Positions 51,466-60,900 of a stretch of DNA of 64,000 nucleotides are shown here, in pieces (within the stretch, counting starts at the first letter, position 1; each line of letters begins with the position of its first letter). The stretch spans positions 94,255-158,254 of the forward strand of contig JAXDIG010000054.1 in NCBI GenBank assembly GCA_034664125.1. Direction: 5' to 3'. The notes under the pieces are model-generated. The model had not been told where the DNA came from. It saw nothing but the letters and a program-made list of their open reading frames with translations, and made no database searches. The position numbers and the translations under genes were made by a program. This stretch comes from JACVRW01 sp034664125. Its GTDB lineage: Bacteria > Actinomycetota > Thermoleophilia > Solirubrobacterales > Thermoleophilaceae.

Positions 51466-52350
51466 ATGGAGACAGGGACTTTTCGAGTCAAGGCCGGGCT
51501 GGCGGAGATGCTCAAGGGCGGCGTGATCATGGACGTGGTCAACGCCGATCAGGCGAAGATCGCGGAGGACGCGGGCGCCGCGGCCGTCATGGCCCTGGAG
51601 CGCGTGCCGGCCGACATCCGCGCGGACGGCGGCGTGGCGCGCATGTCGGATCCGACGAAGATCGTCGAGATCCAGGAGGCGGTGTCGATCCCGGTGATGG
51701 CCAAGGCGCGCATCGGCCACTTCGTCGAGGCCCAGGTGCTGGAGGCGCTCGAGGTCGACTACATCGACGAGTCCGAGGTGCTGACCCCTGCCGACGAGGC
51801 GCACCACATCGACAAGTGGCAGTTCAAGGTTCCGTTCGTGTGCGGCGCCACCAACCTGGGCGAGGCGCTGCGACGCATCGCCGAGGGCGCCGCGATGATC
51901 CGCTCGAAGGGCGAGGCGGGCACGGGCAACGTGGTGGAGGCGGTTCGCCACATCCGCCTGATCACGGGTGAGATCCGGAGGCTCGGCTCGCTCGGCGCGA
52001 TGGAGCTTCCGGCGGCCGCGAAGGAGCTCCAGGCGCCGCTCGAGCTGGTTCGCGACGTGGCCGAGAAGGGTCGGCTCCCGGTCGTGCTGTTCTGCGCGGG
52101 GGGCATCGCCACGCCCGCCGACGCGGCGCTGATGATGCAGCTCGGCGCCGAGGGCAACTTCGTCGGCTCTGGCATCTTCAAGTCCTCCGACCCCGCGCGC
52201 CGGGGGCGCGCGATCGTCGAGGCCACCACTCACTTCGACGACCCGGAGCGCGTGGCGGCCGCCTCGCGCGAGCTGGGCGAAGCCATGCCCGGCATCGAGA
52301 TCGGCAGCCTCGAGGCCAACGGCGGACTGCTGCAAAAGCGGGGCTGGTGA
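51466..52350 (+). CDS. pdxS: Pyridoxal 5'-phosphate synthase lyase subunit
   Basis: 294 residues. Pdx1 TIM-barrel motifs: GGVIMDVVNADQA (catalytic Asp), VMAKARIGHFVEAQVL (Schiff-base Lys), IRSKGEAGTGNVVEAVRH (second Lys), and GNFVGSGIFKS at the C-terminus. It condenses ribose 5-phosphate, glyceraldehyde 3-phosphate and ammonia to PLP with PdxT. Normally pdxT follows directly; here a 57-codon repeat ORF is inserted and the pdxS TGA overlaps its GTG. Confidence 0.97.
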   Translation: METGTFRVKAGLAEMLKGGVIMDVVNADQAKIAEDAGAAAVMALERVPADIRADGGVARMSDPTKIVEIQEAVSIPVMAKARIGHFVEAQVLEALEVDYIDESEVLTPADEAHHIDKWQFKVPFVCGATNLGEALRRIAEGAAMIRSKGEAGTGNVVEAVRHIRLITGEIRRLGSLGAMELPAAAKELQAPLELVRDVAEKGRLPVVLFCAGGIATPADAALMMQLGAEGNFVGSGIFKSSDPARRGRAIVEATTHFDDPERVAAASRELGEAMPGIEIGSLEANGGLLQKRGW

Positions 52351-52520
52351 CCGCCGTGCGCGAGGGGCCGGGCTCGGCCCGGACCGGAGCGAGGGTTTCG
52401 CGCGAGGGGCCGGGCTCGGCCCGGACCGGAGCAAGGGCTTCGCGCGAGGGGCCGGGCTTGGCCCGGACCGGAGCGAGGGCTTCCTGCGAGGGGCCGGGCT
52501 CGGCCCGGACCGGAGCGTGA
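52347..52520 (+). CDS. 57-residue repeat-peptide linker ORF between pdxS and pdxT
   Basis: GTG 52347 overlaps the pdxS TGA (GTGA) and its TGA (52518-52520) overlaps the pdxT GTG (GTGA). After TAV it encodes four copies of a 14-residue unit, REGPGSARTGAR(V/A)S, with few changes (one Leu, one Cys), rich in Gly, Arg and Ala. It carries its neighbours' reading in one coupled chain. No homology is known to me; whether the peptide itself matters or only the RNA is unclear. Confidence 0.45.
   Translation: MTAVREGPGSARTGARVSREGPGSARTGARASREGPGLARTGARASCEGPGSARTGA
52360..52520 (+). repeat. Four tandem 42-bp GC-rich repeats between pdxS and pdxT
   Basis: Units start at 52360, 52402, 52444 and 52486, period exactly 42 bp (14 codons). 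Each contains GGGCCGGGCTCGGCCC, a hairpin whose core GGGCTCGGCCC is the reverse complement of the GGGCCGAGCCC core in the potD-potB repeats. A few substitutions separate units (T/C, A/G), so expansion is recent. Confidence 0.9.
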
Positions 52521-53071
52521 GCCTCCCCCTGGTCGGGGTGCTCGCCCTCCAGGGCGGGTTCGAGGCGCACGCGAAGGCGCTCGAGGAGCTGGGCGCGCGG
52601 ACGCGCATCGTGCGCGTGCCCACCGACCTCGACGGGCTCGACGGGCTCGTGATCCCCGGCGGCGAGAGCACGACCATGACGCTCGGGATCGAGCGCGAGC
52701 AGCTGGCCGAGCCGCTGCGCGAGCTCGTCCGCAGCGGGCTGCCGGTGCTCGGCACCTGCGCCGGCCTGATCATGCTCGACCGCAATCACCTCGGGCTGCT
52801 GGACGTGAGCGTGCGCCGCAACGCGTTCGGACGCCAGGTCGGCTCGTTCGAGGCGGACCTGGACTTCGAGGGCGAGCCGCTGCACGCCGTGTTCATCCGG
52901 GCCCCCTGGGTCGAGGAGCACGGCGACGACGTGGATGTGCTCGCCGAGGTCGGCGGGCACCCGGTGGCGGTGCGGCAGGGCAACGTGCTTGCCGTCGCGT
53001 TCCACCCGGAGCTGACCGACGAGCGCCGCCTGCACCGCTGGCTGCTCGACCACGCGGGGGTGACCGCATGA
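52517..53071 (+). CDS. pdxT: Pyridoxal 5'-phosphate synthase glutaminase subunit
   Basis: 184 residues from GTG 52517. LALQGGFEAHAKAL, LVIPGGESTTM, VLGTCAGLI (nucleophile Cys near 78) and AFHPEL (His and Glu) give the class I glutaminase triad. It supplies ammonia to PdxS. Translation probably depends on reading through or terminating at the repeat-peptide ORF that overlaps its start. The ATGA overlap with the aminopeptidase follows. Confidence 0.96.
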   Translation: MSLPLVGVLALQGGFEAHAKALEELGARTRIVRVPTDLDGLDGLVIPGGESTTMTLGIEREQLAEPLRELVRSGLPVLGTCAGLIMLDRNHLGLLDVSVRRNAFGRQVGSFEADLDFEGEPLHAVFIRAPWVEEHGDDVDVLAEVGGHPVAVRQGNVLAVAFHPELTDERRLHRWLLDHAGVTA

Positions 53072-54171
53072 GAGACAGCCGCGCGGACGCGCTCGCCCAG
53101 ATCCTGGTGCGCTACTCCACCCGCGTGGGCAAGGGCGACGTGTGCGTGATCCAGTCGACCACGCCGGCGGAGGTGCTCGTCCAGGCGGTCTACGAGGAGG
53201 TCCTGCGTGCGGGCGGGCTGCCGATCCTGCAGCTGGCGACGGAGGGCACCCAGGCCGCGTTCTACGACCTCGCGAGCGACGAGCAGCTCGACTGGGTGCC
53301 GCCGACCTCCGAGTGGGTCGCGGGGAACGCCGACGCGCGCATCGCGATCATGGCGGACGTGAACGCGCGCGAGCTGTCGCGGACCGACCCGAAGAAGCAG
53401 GCGCGCGTCTCGAAGGCGCGCCAGGAGCTGATGGAAACCTCGATGAGGCGCTCCGCGGCCGGCGAGTACCGGTGGGCGCTCACGCTGTTCCCCACGCACG
53501 CGTACGCGAGCGAGGCCGGCCTGTCGCTGCGCGACTACGAGGACTTCTACTACGCGGCCTGCCTGGCCACCGACGGCGAGCCGGTGACCGCCTGGGAGCG
53601 CCAGTCGGACGAGGTCAAGCGCCTGGCCGCGTGGATCGAGGGCAAGGAGGAGGTGCGCGTGACCGCCCCCGGCACCGACATCACGCTGGGCGTGGCCGCC
53701 CGGCACTGGATCCCCTGCGTCGGCGAGCACAACATGCCCGATGGCGAGTTCTTCACCGGCCCCGTCGAGGACTCCGTGAACGGGGAGATCGCCTTCTCGT
53801 TCCCGGCCAGCTACGGCGGCCGCACCGTGTCAGGGGTGCGCCTGCGCTTCGAGAACGGCAAGGTGGTCGACGCATCGGCGGAGCAAGGCGAGGAGCTGCT
53901 GATCGAGATGCTCGATACCGACGAGGGCGCCCGCCGGCTGGGCGAGATCGGCATCGGCACCAACTACGGCATCACCACCGGCACCAAGGAGATCCTGCTC
54001 GACGAGAAGATCGGCGGGACGGTCCACATGGCGGTCGGGATGAGCTACCCCGAGACGGGCGGCTCCAACAAGTCGGCCGTGCACTGGGACATGGTCTGCG
54101 ACCTGCGTGCCGGCGGCGCGCTGGTCGTGGACGGCACCGAGCTGCAGCGCGACGGCAAGTTCCTGGTCTGA
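53068..54171 (+). CDS. M29-family aminopeptidase (AmpS-like)
   Basis: 367 residues, ATGA overlap with pdxT. The M29 metal/substrate regions show as VTAPGTDITLGV, HNMPDGEFFTGPVEDSVNGEI, and the late GTNYGIT and HMAVGMSYPETGG(S)NKSAVHWDM, with His and Glu ligands. M29 enzymes remove N-terminal amino acids in the cytosol. Why it is coupled to the PLP operon is not evident. Confidence 0.93.
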   Translation: MRDSRADALAQILVRYSTRVGKGDVCVIQSTTPAEVLVQAVYEEVLRAGGLPILQLATEGTQAAFYDLASDEQLDWVPPTSEWVAGNADARIAIMADVNARELSRTDPKKQARVSKARQELMETSMRRSAAGEYRWALTLFPTHAYASEAGLSLRDYEDFYYAACLATDGEPVTAWERQSDEVKRLAAWIEGKEEVRVTAPGTDITLGVAARHWIPCVGEHNMPDGEFFTGPVEDSVNGEIAFSFPASYGGRTVSGVRLRFENGKVVDASAEQGEELLIEMLDTDEGARRLGEIGIGTNYGITTGTKEILLDEKIGGTVHMAVGMSYPETGGSNKSAVHWDMVCDLRAGGALVVDGTELQRDGKFLV

Positions 54172-54210
54172 GGCAGGCGTCGCGCCCGCCCCCGAGTAGG
54201 CTTGATCGCC

Positions 54211-54963
54211 ATGGCCGGTCACTCCAAATGGGCCTCGATCAAGCACAAGAAGAAGGCCGTCGACGCCAAGCGCGGCGCCCTGTTCACCAAGCTCACGCGG
54301 GCCATCACCGTCGCCGCGCGTGAGGGCGGGGGGGACCCCGAGGGCAACCCGGCGCTGGCGCTCGCCATCCAGAAGGCCAGGGACGCCTCGATGCCCAAGG
54401 ACAACATCGAGCGCGCGATCGGCAAGGGCACCGGCGCGGACGCCGACGCCGACGCCTTCGAGGCGGTGGTCTACGAGGGCTACGGCCCCGGTGGCGTGGC
54501 GATCCTGGTCGAGGCGCTGACCGACAACCGCAACCGCACCGGATCCGAGGTGCGGCACACCTTCACCAAGCACGGCGGCAACCTGGGCGAGCCGGGGTCG
54601 GTGGCGTGGACGTTCGAGAAGAAGGGCGAGATCGTCGTGGACGGCGGCCGCTACTCCGAGGACGACCTGCTGCCGGCGATCGACGCCGGCGCCGAGGACG
54701 TGGCGCTGGACGGCGACGTGTGGGAGATCGTGACCGGGCCGGCCGAGCTGCAGGCGGTGCGCGAGGCGCTGACGGCGAAGGGAGTCGAGCTCGAGTCCTC
54801 CGAGCTCGTGCAGCGCCCGACCACGCGCACACCGGTCGACGAGGACCGCGTGCGCACCCTGATGAACCTGATCGAGGCGCTGGAGGACAACGACGACGTG
54901 CAGGGGGTGCACGCGAACTTCGACGTGGACGCCGAGGTGCTGGAACGGGTGGCGGCCGCCTAG
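54211..54963 (+). CDS. yebC: YebC/PmpR-family protein
   Basis: 250 residues from ATG 54211. MAGHSKWASIKHKKKAVDAKRGALFTKLTRAI is the canonical YebC start (the TTG at 54202 would add three residues); VVYEGYGPGGVAILVEALTDNRNRT and LVQRPTT are also typical. YebC-family proteins act in transcription control or help translation past difficult polyproline stretches. Standing before ruvCAB is the conserved actinobacterial order (pdxST-yebC-ruvCAB). Confidence 0.95.
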   Translation: MAGHSKWASIKHKKKAVDAKRGALFTKLTRAITVAAREGGGDPEGNPALALAIQKARDASMPKDNIERAIGKGTGADADADAFEAVVYEGYGPGGVAILVEALTDNRNRTGSEVRHTFTKHGGNLGEPGSVAWTFEKKGEIVVDGGRYSEDDLLPAIDAGAEDVALDGDVWEIVTGPAELQAVREALTAKGVELESSELVQRPTTRTPVDEDRVRTLMNLIEALEDNDDVQGVHANFDVDAEVLERVAAA

Positions 54964-55326
54964 ATGGAGCGCTCCAACGCCTCGCGCTTCGGCGCGGGGC
55001 TGTTCTGGATCGTGGCCGGGGTGCTGCACTTCGTGATCCCGCGGCAGTACGAGGCGATCGTGCCGCCCGGCATCGCCCGCTGGAAGCGCGAGGCCGTGGT
55101 GGTCAGCGGGGTCGCCGAGATAGCTGGCGGACTGGCGGTGCTGCCGGAGAGCACCCGCCGCGGCGCTCGCTGGTGGCTGCTCGCCACGCTGGCCGCCGTC
55201 TATCCGGCGAACATCCACATGGCGGTCAACGCCAAGGACTTCGCGCGCATCCCGGCACCGGCCCTCTGGGCCCGCCTGCCCGTGCAGTTCGCGTTCGGCT
55301 GGATGACCTGGCGCGGCACGCGCTAA
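54964..55326 (+). CDS. DoxX-like small membrane protein
   Basis: 120 residues, ATG immediately after the yebC TAG. Four predicted membrane segments; RFGAGLFWIVAGVLHFVIPRQYEAIVPP and VSGVAEIAGGLAVLP match the DoxX-like family. Function is not well defined (possibly redox/quinone related). It sits between yebC and ruvC, an insertion into the usual cluster. Confidence 0.82.
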   Translation: MERSNASRFGAGLFWIVAGVLHFVIPRQYEAIVPPGIARWKREAVVVSGVAEIAGGLAVLPESTRRGARWWLLATLAAVYPANIHMAVNAKDFARIPAPALWARLPVQFAFGWMTWRGTR

Positions 55327-55333
55327 AGGGGAG

Positions 55334-55351
55334 GCGTCCGCCCTCGGACGC
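55334..55351 (+). terminator. Short hairpin between the DoxX-like gene and ruvC
   Basis: GCGTCCG-CCCT-CGGACGC, 7-bp stem, 7 bp after the DoxX stop, followed by AGAATCT rather than U residues. A weak terminator or processing hairpin. Confidence 0.4.
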
Positions 55352-55367
55352 AGAATCTCCGTCATTG

Positions 55368-55856
55368 GTGATCGTCCTCGGTATCGACCCGGGCACCGCG
55401 AACACGGGCTACGGGGTGGTTGTTTCGCGCGGCAGCACGCTCGCGGCGCTCGATGGCGGCGTGATCGAGACGCGGGCGGGCGCTCCGCTCGAGCGTCGGC
55501 TGGCGGAGATCCACGCGCGCGTGTGCGACCTGATAGCCGAGCACCGGCCCGCCGCCGTTGCCATCGAGGACCTCTACTTCGGCCGCAACGTGCACTCGGC
55601 CTTCGCCGTCGGCCAAGCGCGCGGGGTGGTGCTGCTCTCGGCCGGCATGGCCGGCGTTCCCTGCTTCTCTTACACCCCGCAGGCGGTCAAGCAGGCGGTC
55701 TGCGGCTCCGGCTCCGCGGCCAAGGACCAGGTCCAGCGCATGGTCGGCACGCTGCTCTCCCTGGGCCAGCCGCCAGAGCCCGACCACGCCGCCGACGCCC
55801 TGGCCGTGGCCATCTGCCACGCCAACGGCGCGCCTCTGAAGGAGGCCCTGGGATGA
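55368..55856 (+). CDS. ruvC: Crossover junction endodeoxyribonuclease RuvC
   Basis: 162 residues from GTG 55368; TTG 55365 is an alternative one codon earlier. The catalytic acids appear in LGIDPGTANTGYGVV, VAIEDLYFGRN and PDHAADALAVA. It resolves Holliday junctions with RuvAB. ruvA begins 13 bp after its stop. Confidence 0.95.
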   Translation: MIVLGIDPGTANTGYGVVVSRGSTLAALDGGVIETRAGAPLERRLAEIHARVCDLIAEHRPAAVAIEDLYFGRNVHSAFAVGQARGVVLLSAGMAGVPCFSYTPQAVKQAVCGSGSAAKDQVQRMVGTLLSLGQPPEPDHAADALAVAICHANGAPLKEALG

Positions 55857-55869
55857 GGAACGCGGTCAA

Positions 55870-56448
55870 GTGATCGCCTCCGTACGCGGCGAGGTCCTGA
55901 CCCGGCTGGCCGGCGAGGTCGTGATCGAGGCCGGCGGGATCGGCTACAAGCTCGCCGTCTCGTCCGAGACGCTCAGCTCCGTGCCCGCCGCCGGCGAGCA
56001 GGCGCGGCTGTTCACCCACCTCGTCCTGCGCGACGACGCCATGCACCTCTTCGGCTTCGCGAGCCAGTCCGAGCGTGAGCTGTTCCTCATGCTGATCGGC
56101 GTGCAGTCGGTCGGCCCCAAGGTGGCGCTGGCCGTCCTCTCCGGCGGCGCCCCGCGCGAGCTGCTCAACGCGATCGCCTCCGGCGACACCGCCCGCTTCC
56201 AGGCCGTGCCGGGCATCGGCAAGCGCACGGCCGAGCGCATCATCGTCGAGCTGCGCGAGAAGGTCGCCGGCAAGGTGAGCGACGAGATCGTCGTCCGCCA
56301 CACGCCCACCGACGACCCGCGCACGCTCGCGCGCGAGGGCCTGCTCGGGCTCGGCTTCACCCCGCAGGAGGCCGACGGCATGCTCGACACCGCCGCAGGC
56401 GAGACTCCCGAGGACCTGATCTCCGACGCGCTCAAGGCCGGCCGATGA
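55870..56448 (+). CDS. ruvA: Holliday junction DNA helicase RuvA
   Basis: 192 residues from GTG 55870. MIASVRGEVLTRLAGEVVIEAGGIGYKL is the OB-fold start; LIGVQSVGPKVALAVLS and AVPGIGKRTAERIIVELREK are the two HhH motifs. It tetramerises on Holliday junctions and recruits RuvB. ATGA overlap with ruvB. Confidence 0.97.
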   Translation: MIASVRGEVLTRLAGEVVIEAGGIGYKLAVSSETLSSVPAAGEQARLFTHLVLRDDAMHLFGFASQSERELFLMLIGVQSVGPKVALAVLSGGAPRELLNAIASGDTARFQAVPGIGKRTAERIIVELREKVAGKVSDEIVVRHTPTDDPRTLAREGLLGLGFTPQEADGMLDTAAGETPEDLISDALKAGR

Positions 56449-57488
56449 GCGGCGGCATCCGAACTCCCGGCGTCGAGCGCATCCATGACCCGATCGCGCT
56501 GCCGGCGGAGGACGACCTCGACCGCTCGCTGCGGCCCAAGAAGCTCGACGACTTCGTGGGCCAGGATCGCATCAAGCAGCAGCTGGAGATCTTCATCGAG
56601 GCCGCCCGCGCGCGCGGCGAGGCGCTCGACCACGTGCTGCTCGCCGGGCCCCCGGGCCTCGGCAAGACGTCGCTCGCCCAGATCGTCGCGAACGAGCTCG
56701 AGGTGGACTTCGTCCCGACCGCCGGGCCGGCGCTGGAGCGCAAGGGCGACGTGGCGAGCTACCTGACCGCGCTCGACTCGCGCAGCGTCTTCTTCGTAGA
56801 CGAGATCCACCGGCTCCCGAAGGCCCTCGAGGAAACGTTCTATCCCGCCATGGAGGACCGCAAGCTCCCGATCACCGTGGGGCAGGGGGCCGGCGCCCGG
56901 GTGGTCACCCTCGACCTGCCGGAGTTCACCCTGATCGGGGCCACCACGCGCACCGGGCTGCTGACCACGCCGCTGCGGGACCGCTTCGGAGTGACGCACC
57001 GCCTCGAGCTGTACGCGCCGGCGGAGCTCGCGCGGATCGTGCTGCGCTCGGCGGGCATCCTCGCCGTGGACATCGACGACGCCGGCGCCGAGGCGATCGC
57101 CGCCCGCTCGCGCGGCACGCCGCGGGTGGCCAACCGGTTGCTCAAGCGCGTGCGCGACTTCGCGGAGGTCCGCGGCGCCGGCTCGATCGACGCGCGCATC
57201 GCGCGCGAGGCGCTCGACCTGCTGGAGGTGGACGAAGCGGGCCTGGACCGGCTGGACCGCGACATCCTGCGCAACATCTGCGAGAAGTTCGGCGGCGGCC
57301 CGGTCGGGCTCTCCACGCTCTCGGTCGCGGTCGGGGAGGAATCCGACACGATCGAGGACGTCTACGAGCCCTACCTGCTTCAGCAGGGCTTTCTGATGCG
57401 CACGCCGCGGGGCCGTATCGCGACCGACGCCGCCTACGCCCACCTGGGCCTGGAAGCACCGCGCGAGGGCGCACAGCGGCTGTTCTGA
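56445..57488 (+). CDS. ruvB: Holliday junction DNA helicase RuvB
   Basis: 347 residues, ATGA overlap with ruvA. LRPKKLDDFVGQDRIKQQL, Walker A GPPGLGKT, Walker B VFFVDEIHRLP, sensor GATTRTGLL, and the C-terminal winged helix (EDVYEPYLLQQGFLMRTPRGR) are all present. Motor of branch migration. The next gene, a PAS protein, is 49 bp away. Confidence 0.97.
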   Translation: MSGGIRTPGVERIHDPIALPAEDDLDRSLRPKKLDDFVGQDRIKQQLEIFIEAARARGEALDHVLLAGPPGLGKTSLAQIVANELEVDFVPTAGPALERKGDVASYLTALDSRSVFFVDEIHRLPKALEETFYPAMEDRKLPITVGQGAGARVVTLDLPEFTLIGATTRTGLLTTPLRDRFGVTHRLELYAPAELARIVLRSAGILAVDIDDAGAEAIAARSRGTPRVANRLLKRVRDFAEVRGAGSIDARIAREALDLLEVDEAGLDRLDRDILRNICEKFGGGPVGLSTLSVAVGEESDTIEDVYEPYLLQQGFLMRTPRGRIATDAAYAHLGLEAPREGAQRLF

Positions 57489-57537
57489 GCGGGCACCGGG
57501 TCTCGCCACCTGGCGTGGCTAGCATGGGCTGTTCGCA

Positions 57538-57981
57538 ATGCCCATCTTCATCTGCCCGAACTGCGGGGATCGCAGCATCTCCACCGAGCGCACCGCCGGT
57601 TTCAAGGACCGCGCTCGCGCCTGCAGCAAGTGCGGTTTCGGCTTCTTGTTCGAGCTCCTCGACGACTACTACCCGGCCCCCAACGCGGCGTTCTTCCTGC
57701 TCGATCAGCAGGGCCGCCTGATCGGCACCGGCCGCGGCGCCCGGGAGCTCACCGGGCTGGGCGACCTCGACGTGATCGGTAGGCCGGTGCAGGACGTGCT
57801 CAACCTCGAGTTCGAGAACAACGAGGACCACGTCGGCACGGCGCTCGAGTGGGGCGTACGGGTGCTCGACAAGACGGTGACCGTGCACGCCGAAGGAGAC
57901 CGCCCCGAGGCCGCGAAGGCGGACATCTTCCCGGCGTACGACGACGACGGGGGCCTCCTACTGGTGCTCACTCCACGATGA
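57538..57981 (+). CDS. Zinc-ribbon plus PAS-domain protein
   Basis: 147 residues. An N-terminal zinc ribbon (CPNCG at 6-10 and CSKCG at about 32-36) leads into a PAS fold (AAFFLLDQQGRLIGTGRGARELTGLGDLDVIGRPVQDVL). The end has an acidic stretch. It overlaps secDF by ATGA, so it is likely made with the translocon. PAS proteins sense redox, ligand or voltage; the role here is unknown. Confidence 0.8.
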   Translation: MPIFICPNCGDRSISTERTAGFKDRARACSKCGFGFLFELLDDYYPAPNAAFFLLDQQGRLIGTGRGARELTGLGDLDVIGRPVQDVLNLEFENNEDHVGTALEWGVRVLDKTVTVHAEGDRPEAAKADIFPAYDDDGGLLLVLTPR

Positions 57982-60900
57982 CCAGCCGCACCCGCAACCT
58001 GACGATCCTCGGGATCGTGGCGGGCCTGCTCGTCCTGGCCCTGCTCGTGATCATGCCGGGCACGCCGCTGTCGAAGGACACCAAGCTCGGCCTCGACCTG
58101 GAGGGCGGCATCGAGCTCGTGTACGAGGGCCAGGCGACGCCGCAGGTTCCAAAGGTCACGCCGCAGGCCGTCGACGACGCGATCGAGACGATGCGCAAGC
58201 GGGTGGACTCGCTGGGCGTCTCGGAGCCGGAGATCCAGCGCGCGGGGCGCAACCAGATCTCGGTCGGCCTGCCGGCCGTCCAGAACGCCGAGCGCGCCAA
58301 GGAACAAGTGGGCACCACCGCCCGGCTGCAGTTCTACGACTGGGAGCCGAACATCCTCACCGGCCGCGAGGTGTACGCCGGCAGCAAGGCGCTCTACCAG
58401 GCCACCGAGGCCGCGTCGACGCAGAAGGGCAAGGCGGAGGCCACGGACGTTCCGCCGGGGTCCGACCTCTCGCCCGCGCAGGCCGACAAGGCGAACAACA
58501 CCGCCAAGGATCGCTACTACCTGTTCGGGCCCGACCAGCTTCCGATCGGGCCGGACAAGAAGCCGCTGCGCGCCGGGAGCTACGAGCCCTCGAGCAGCTG
58601 CAAGGAGCTGCTGGCCGACTACGAGGCCAAGCCGGGCCCGGCGCCCAAGTACGCCAAGGACACGGAGTGCCAAGCGCAGCTGGACGCGCTGGGCTCGGCC
58701 GGTCCGCCGGCCGGATCGCGCGTGATCAAGGTCCCGGCGGGCGTGATCGTGGTCGAGCAGGAGCGGGCGCCCAACCAGCCGCCCCAGATCAAGCGCTTCA
58801 CGGTGCTCGAGGACGACTCCGAGCTGTCCGGGCAGGACATCAAGAACCCCGAGGCCAACACCGACCCGAACACGAACGCGCCGCTGGTGACGATGGAGTT
58901 CACCGGCAAGGGCCGCGAGGCGTTCGCGCGCGTGACCAAGCGCATCGCTGAGCGGGGCTTCGACGCCTCCACGCTGTCGCCGGGCGCCACCGACAAGGAG
59001 CAGTTCTTCCAGCGCTTCGCGATCACGCTCGACAACCAGATCGTCTCGCTGGCCACGATCGACTTCGTCTCCAACCCCGAGGGCATCGACGGCCGCACCG
59101 GGGCGCAGATCGAGAACGTCGGCGACTTCAAAGCGGCGAACGACCTCGCCGAGAGCCTGCGCATCGGCGCGCTGCCGATCGACCTCAAGCTGATCTCCGA
59201 GACCCAGGTGTCGGCCACGCTCGGCAAGCAGGCCCTCCACCAGGGCCTGATCGCCGGTGGGGTCGGGCTCGCCCTGACGATCCTGTTCCTGCTCGTCTTC
59301 TACCGGGTGCTGGGCCTGGTCGCCACGGCGGCGCTGCTGACCTACGCGCTGTTCCTGTTCGCGCTGGTCAAGCTGATCCCGATCACGCTCACGCTGCCCG
59401 GCATCGCGGGCCTCGTGCTGACCCTGGCGGTGGCGGCCGACGCCAACATCGTCATGTTCGAGCGAATAAAGGAGGAGGTGCGCGCGGGCAGGTCGATCCC
59501 GGCCGCCATCTCCGCCGGCTACTCCAAGGCGCTCAGGACGATCATCGACGCCAACGTCGTGACCGTGGGCGTGGCGTTCATCCTGTTCACGCTCGCGACC
59601 GCCGGCGTGAAGGGCTTCGCGTTCACGCTCGGGATCGGCACGCTTGTGTCGCTGTTCACGGCCGTGCTGGCCACCTCGGCGATCCTCGGGTCGATGGCGC
59701 GCACGCGCCTGCTGCGCTCGCCGAGCGCCCTGGGCGCGGGCCGCGAGCGCATCAGCTGGCAGCGATTCGACTTCATGGGCAAGGCGCGCTGGTTCTTCTC
59801 GCTGTCGGGAGCGATCCTGGCCGTCGGCGCGATCGCGATCTCGACGCTGGGCCTCAACTTCGGCATCGACTTCGAGTCGGGCACGCGCATCACGACCCCC
59901 CTGCAGCGCGCGGCGAGCGTGGACCAGGTGCGCGGCGTGCTGCAGCCGCTCGGCTACTCGGACGCCAAGATCCAGAACGTCAACGACCCCGAGCTGGGCA
60001 AGAACGTCTTCCAGATCTCGGTGCCCAAGCTCCCGCCGGACAAGGTCGACCAGGTGGAGAAGGCGCTCGACGGCAAGTTCGGGGTGGCGGTCGACGACTT
60101 CTCGTCCAGCTCGATCGGGCCGACCTTCGGCGCGCAGATCGCCCGTACCGCGCTGATCGCGGTGATCGCCTCGCTGCTGCTGATCTCCGTCTACATCGGG
60201 TTCCGCTTCGAGTGGAAGTTCGCGGTTCCGATCCTGATCGCGCTGGCGCACGACCTGCTGATCACCTCGGGCGTCTACGCGCTCACGGAGCGGGAGGTCA
60301 CGACGTCGACCGTCGCGGCGCTGCTGACGATCATGGGGTACTCGCTCTACGACACGATCATCGTGTTCGACCGAATACGCGAGAACGTGCCGCGCATGCC
60401 GCGCGCGACCTTCTCGCAGATCGCGAACCGCTCGATGTCCGAGGTGCTGACCAGATCGCTGGCCACGAGCTTCACGGTGCTGATGCCGGTGGGCGCGCTG
60501 ATGCTGTTCGGCGGCGAGACGCTCAAGGACTTCGCCTTCGCCCTGCTGGTCGGGGTGGCATCGGGCGCCTACTCCTCGATCTTCATCGCCACGCCGGTGC
60601 TGGTGGAGTGGAAGGAGCGCGAGCGGGTCTACATGCGCCGCCGCAAGATGGTCATGGAGCAGTACGGCGGGCTCGTGCCGGCATTCGCCACAGGCGCGCT
60701 GGCGGCCGAGCCGGCAGTGGCGGCGGCGGGTGCCGGAGGCACGGCCGCGCCCACGCGCACGCGCCGCGCCCGGCGCGCCGCGCCGCGCCCGGCAGTCCCG
60801 CCGCCGGCGCCCCGTTCAGAAGCGCCCGTGCCGCCGGAGACGGTTGCACCCGAGGTGGAGCGGCCCACGCCCGCTCCCCCGAGGCCCCCTGCGCCGGCCG

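Noticed and set aside
52360..52520. Tandem repeats as a CRISPR array
   Set aside because: Four contiguous near-identical 42-bp units with no spacers.
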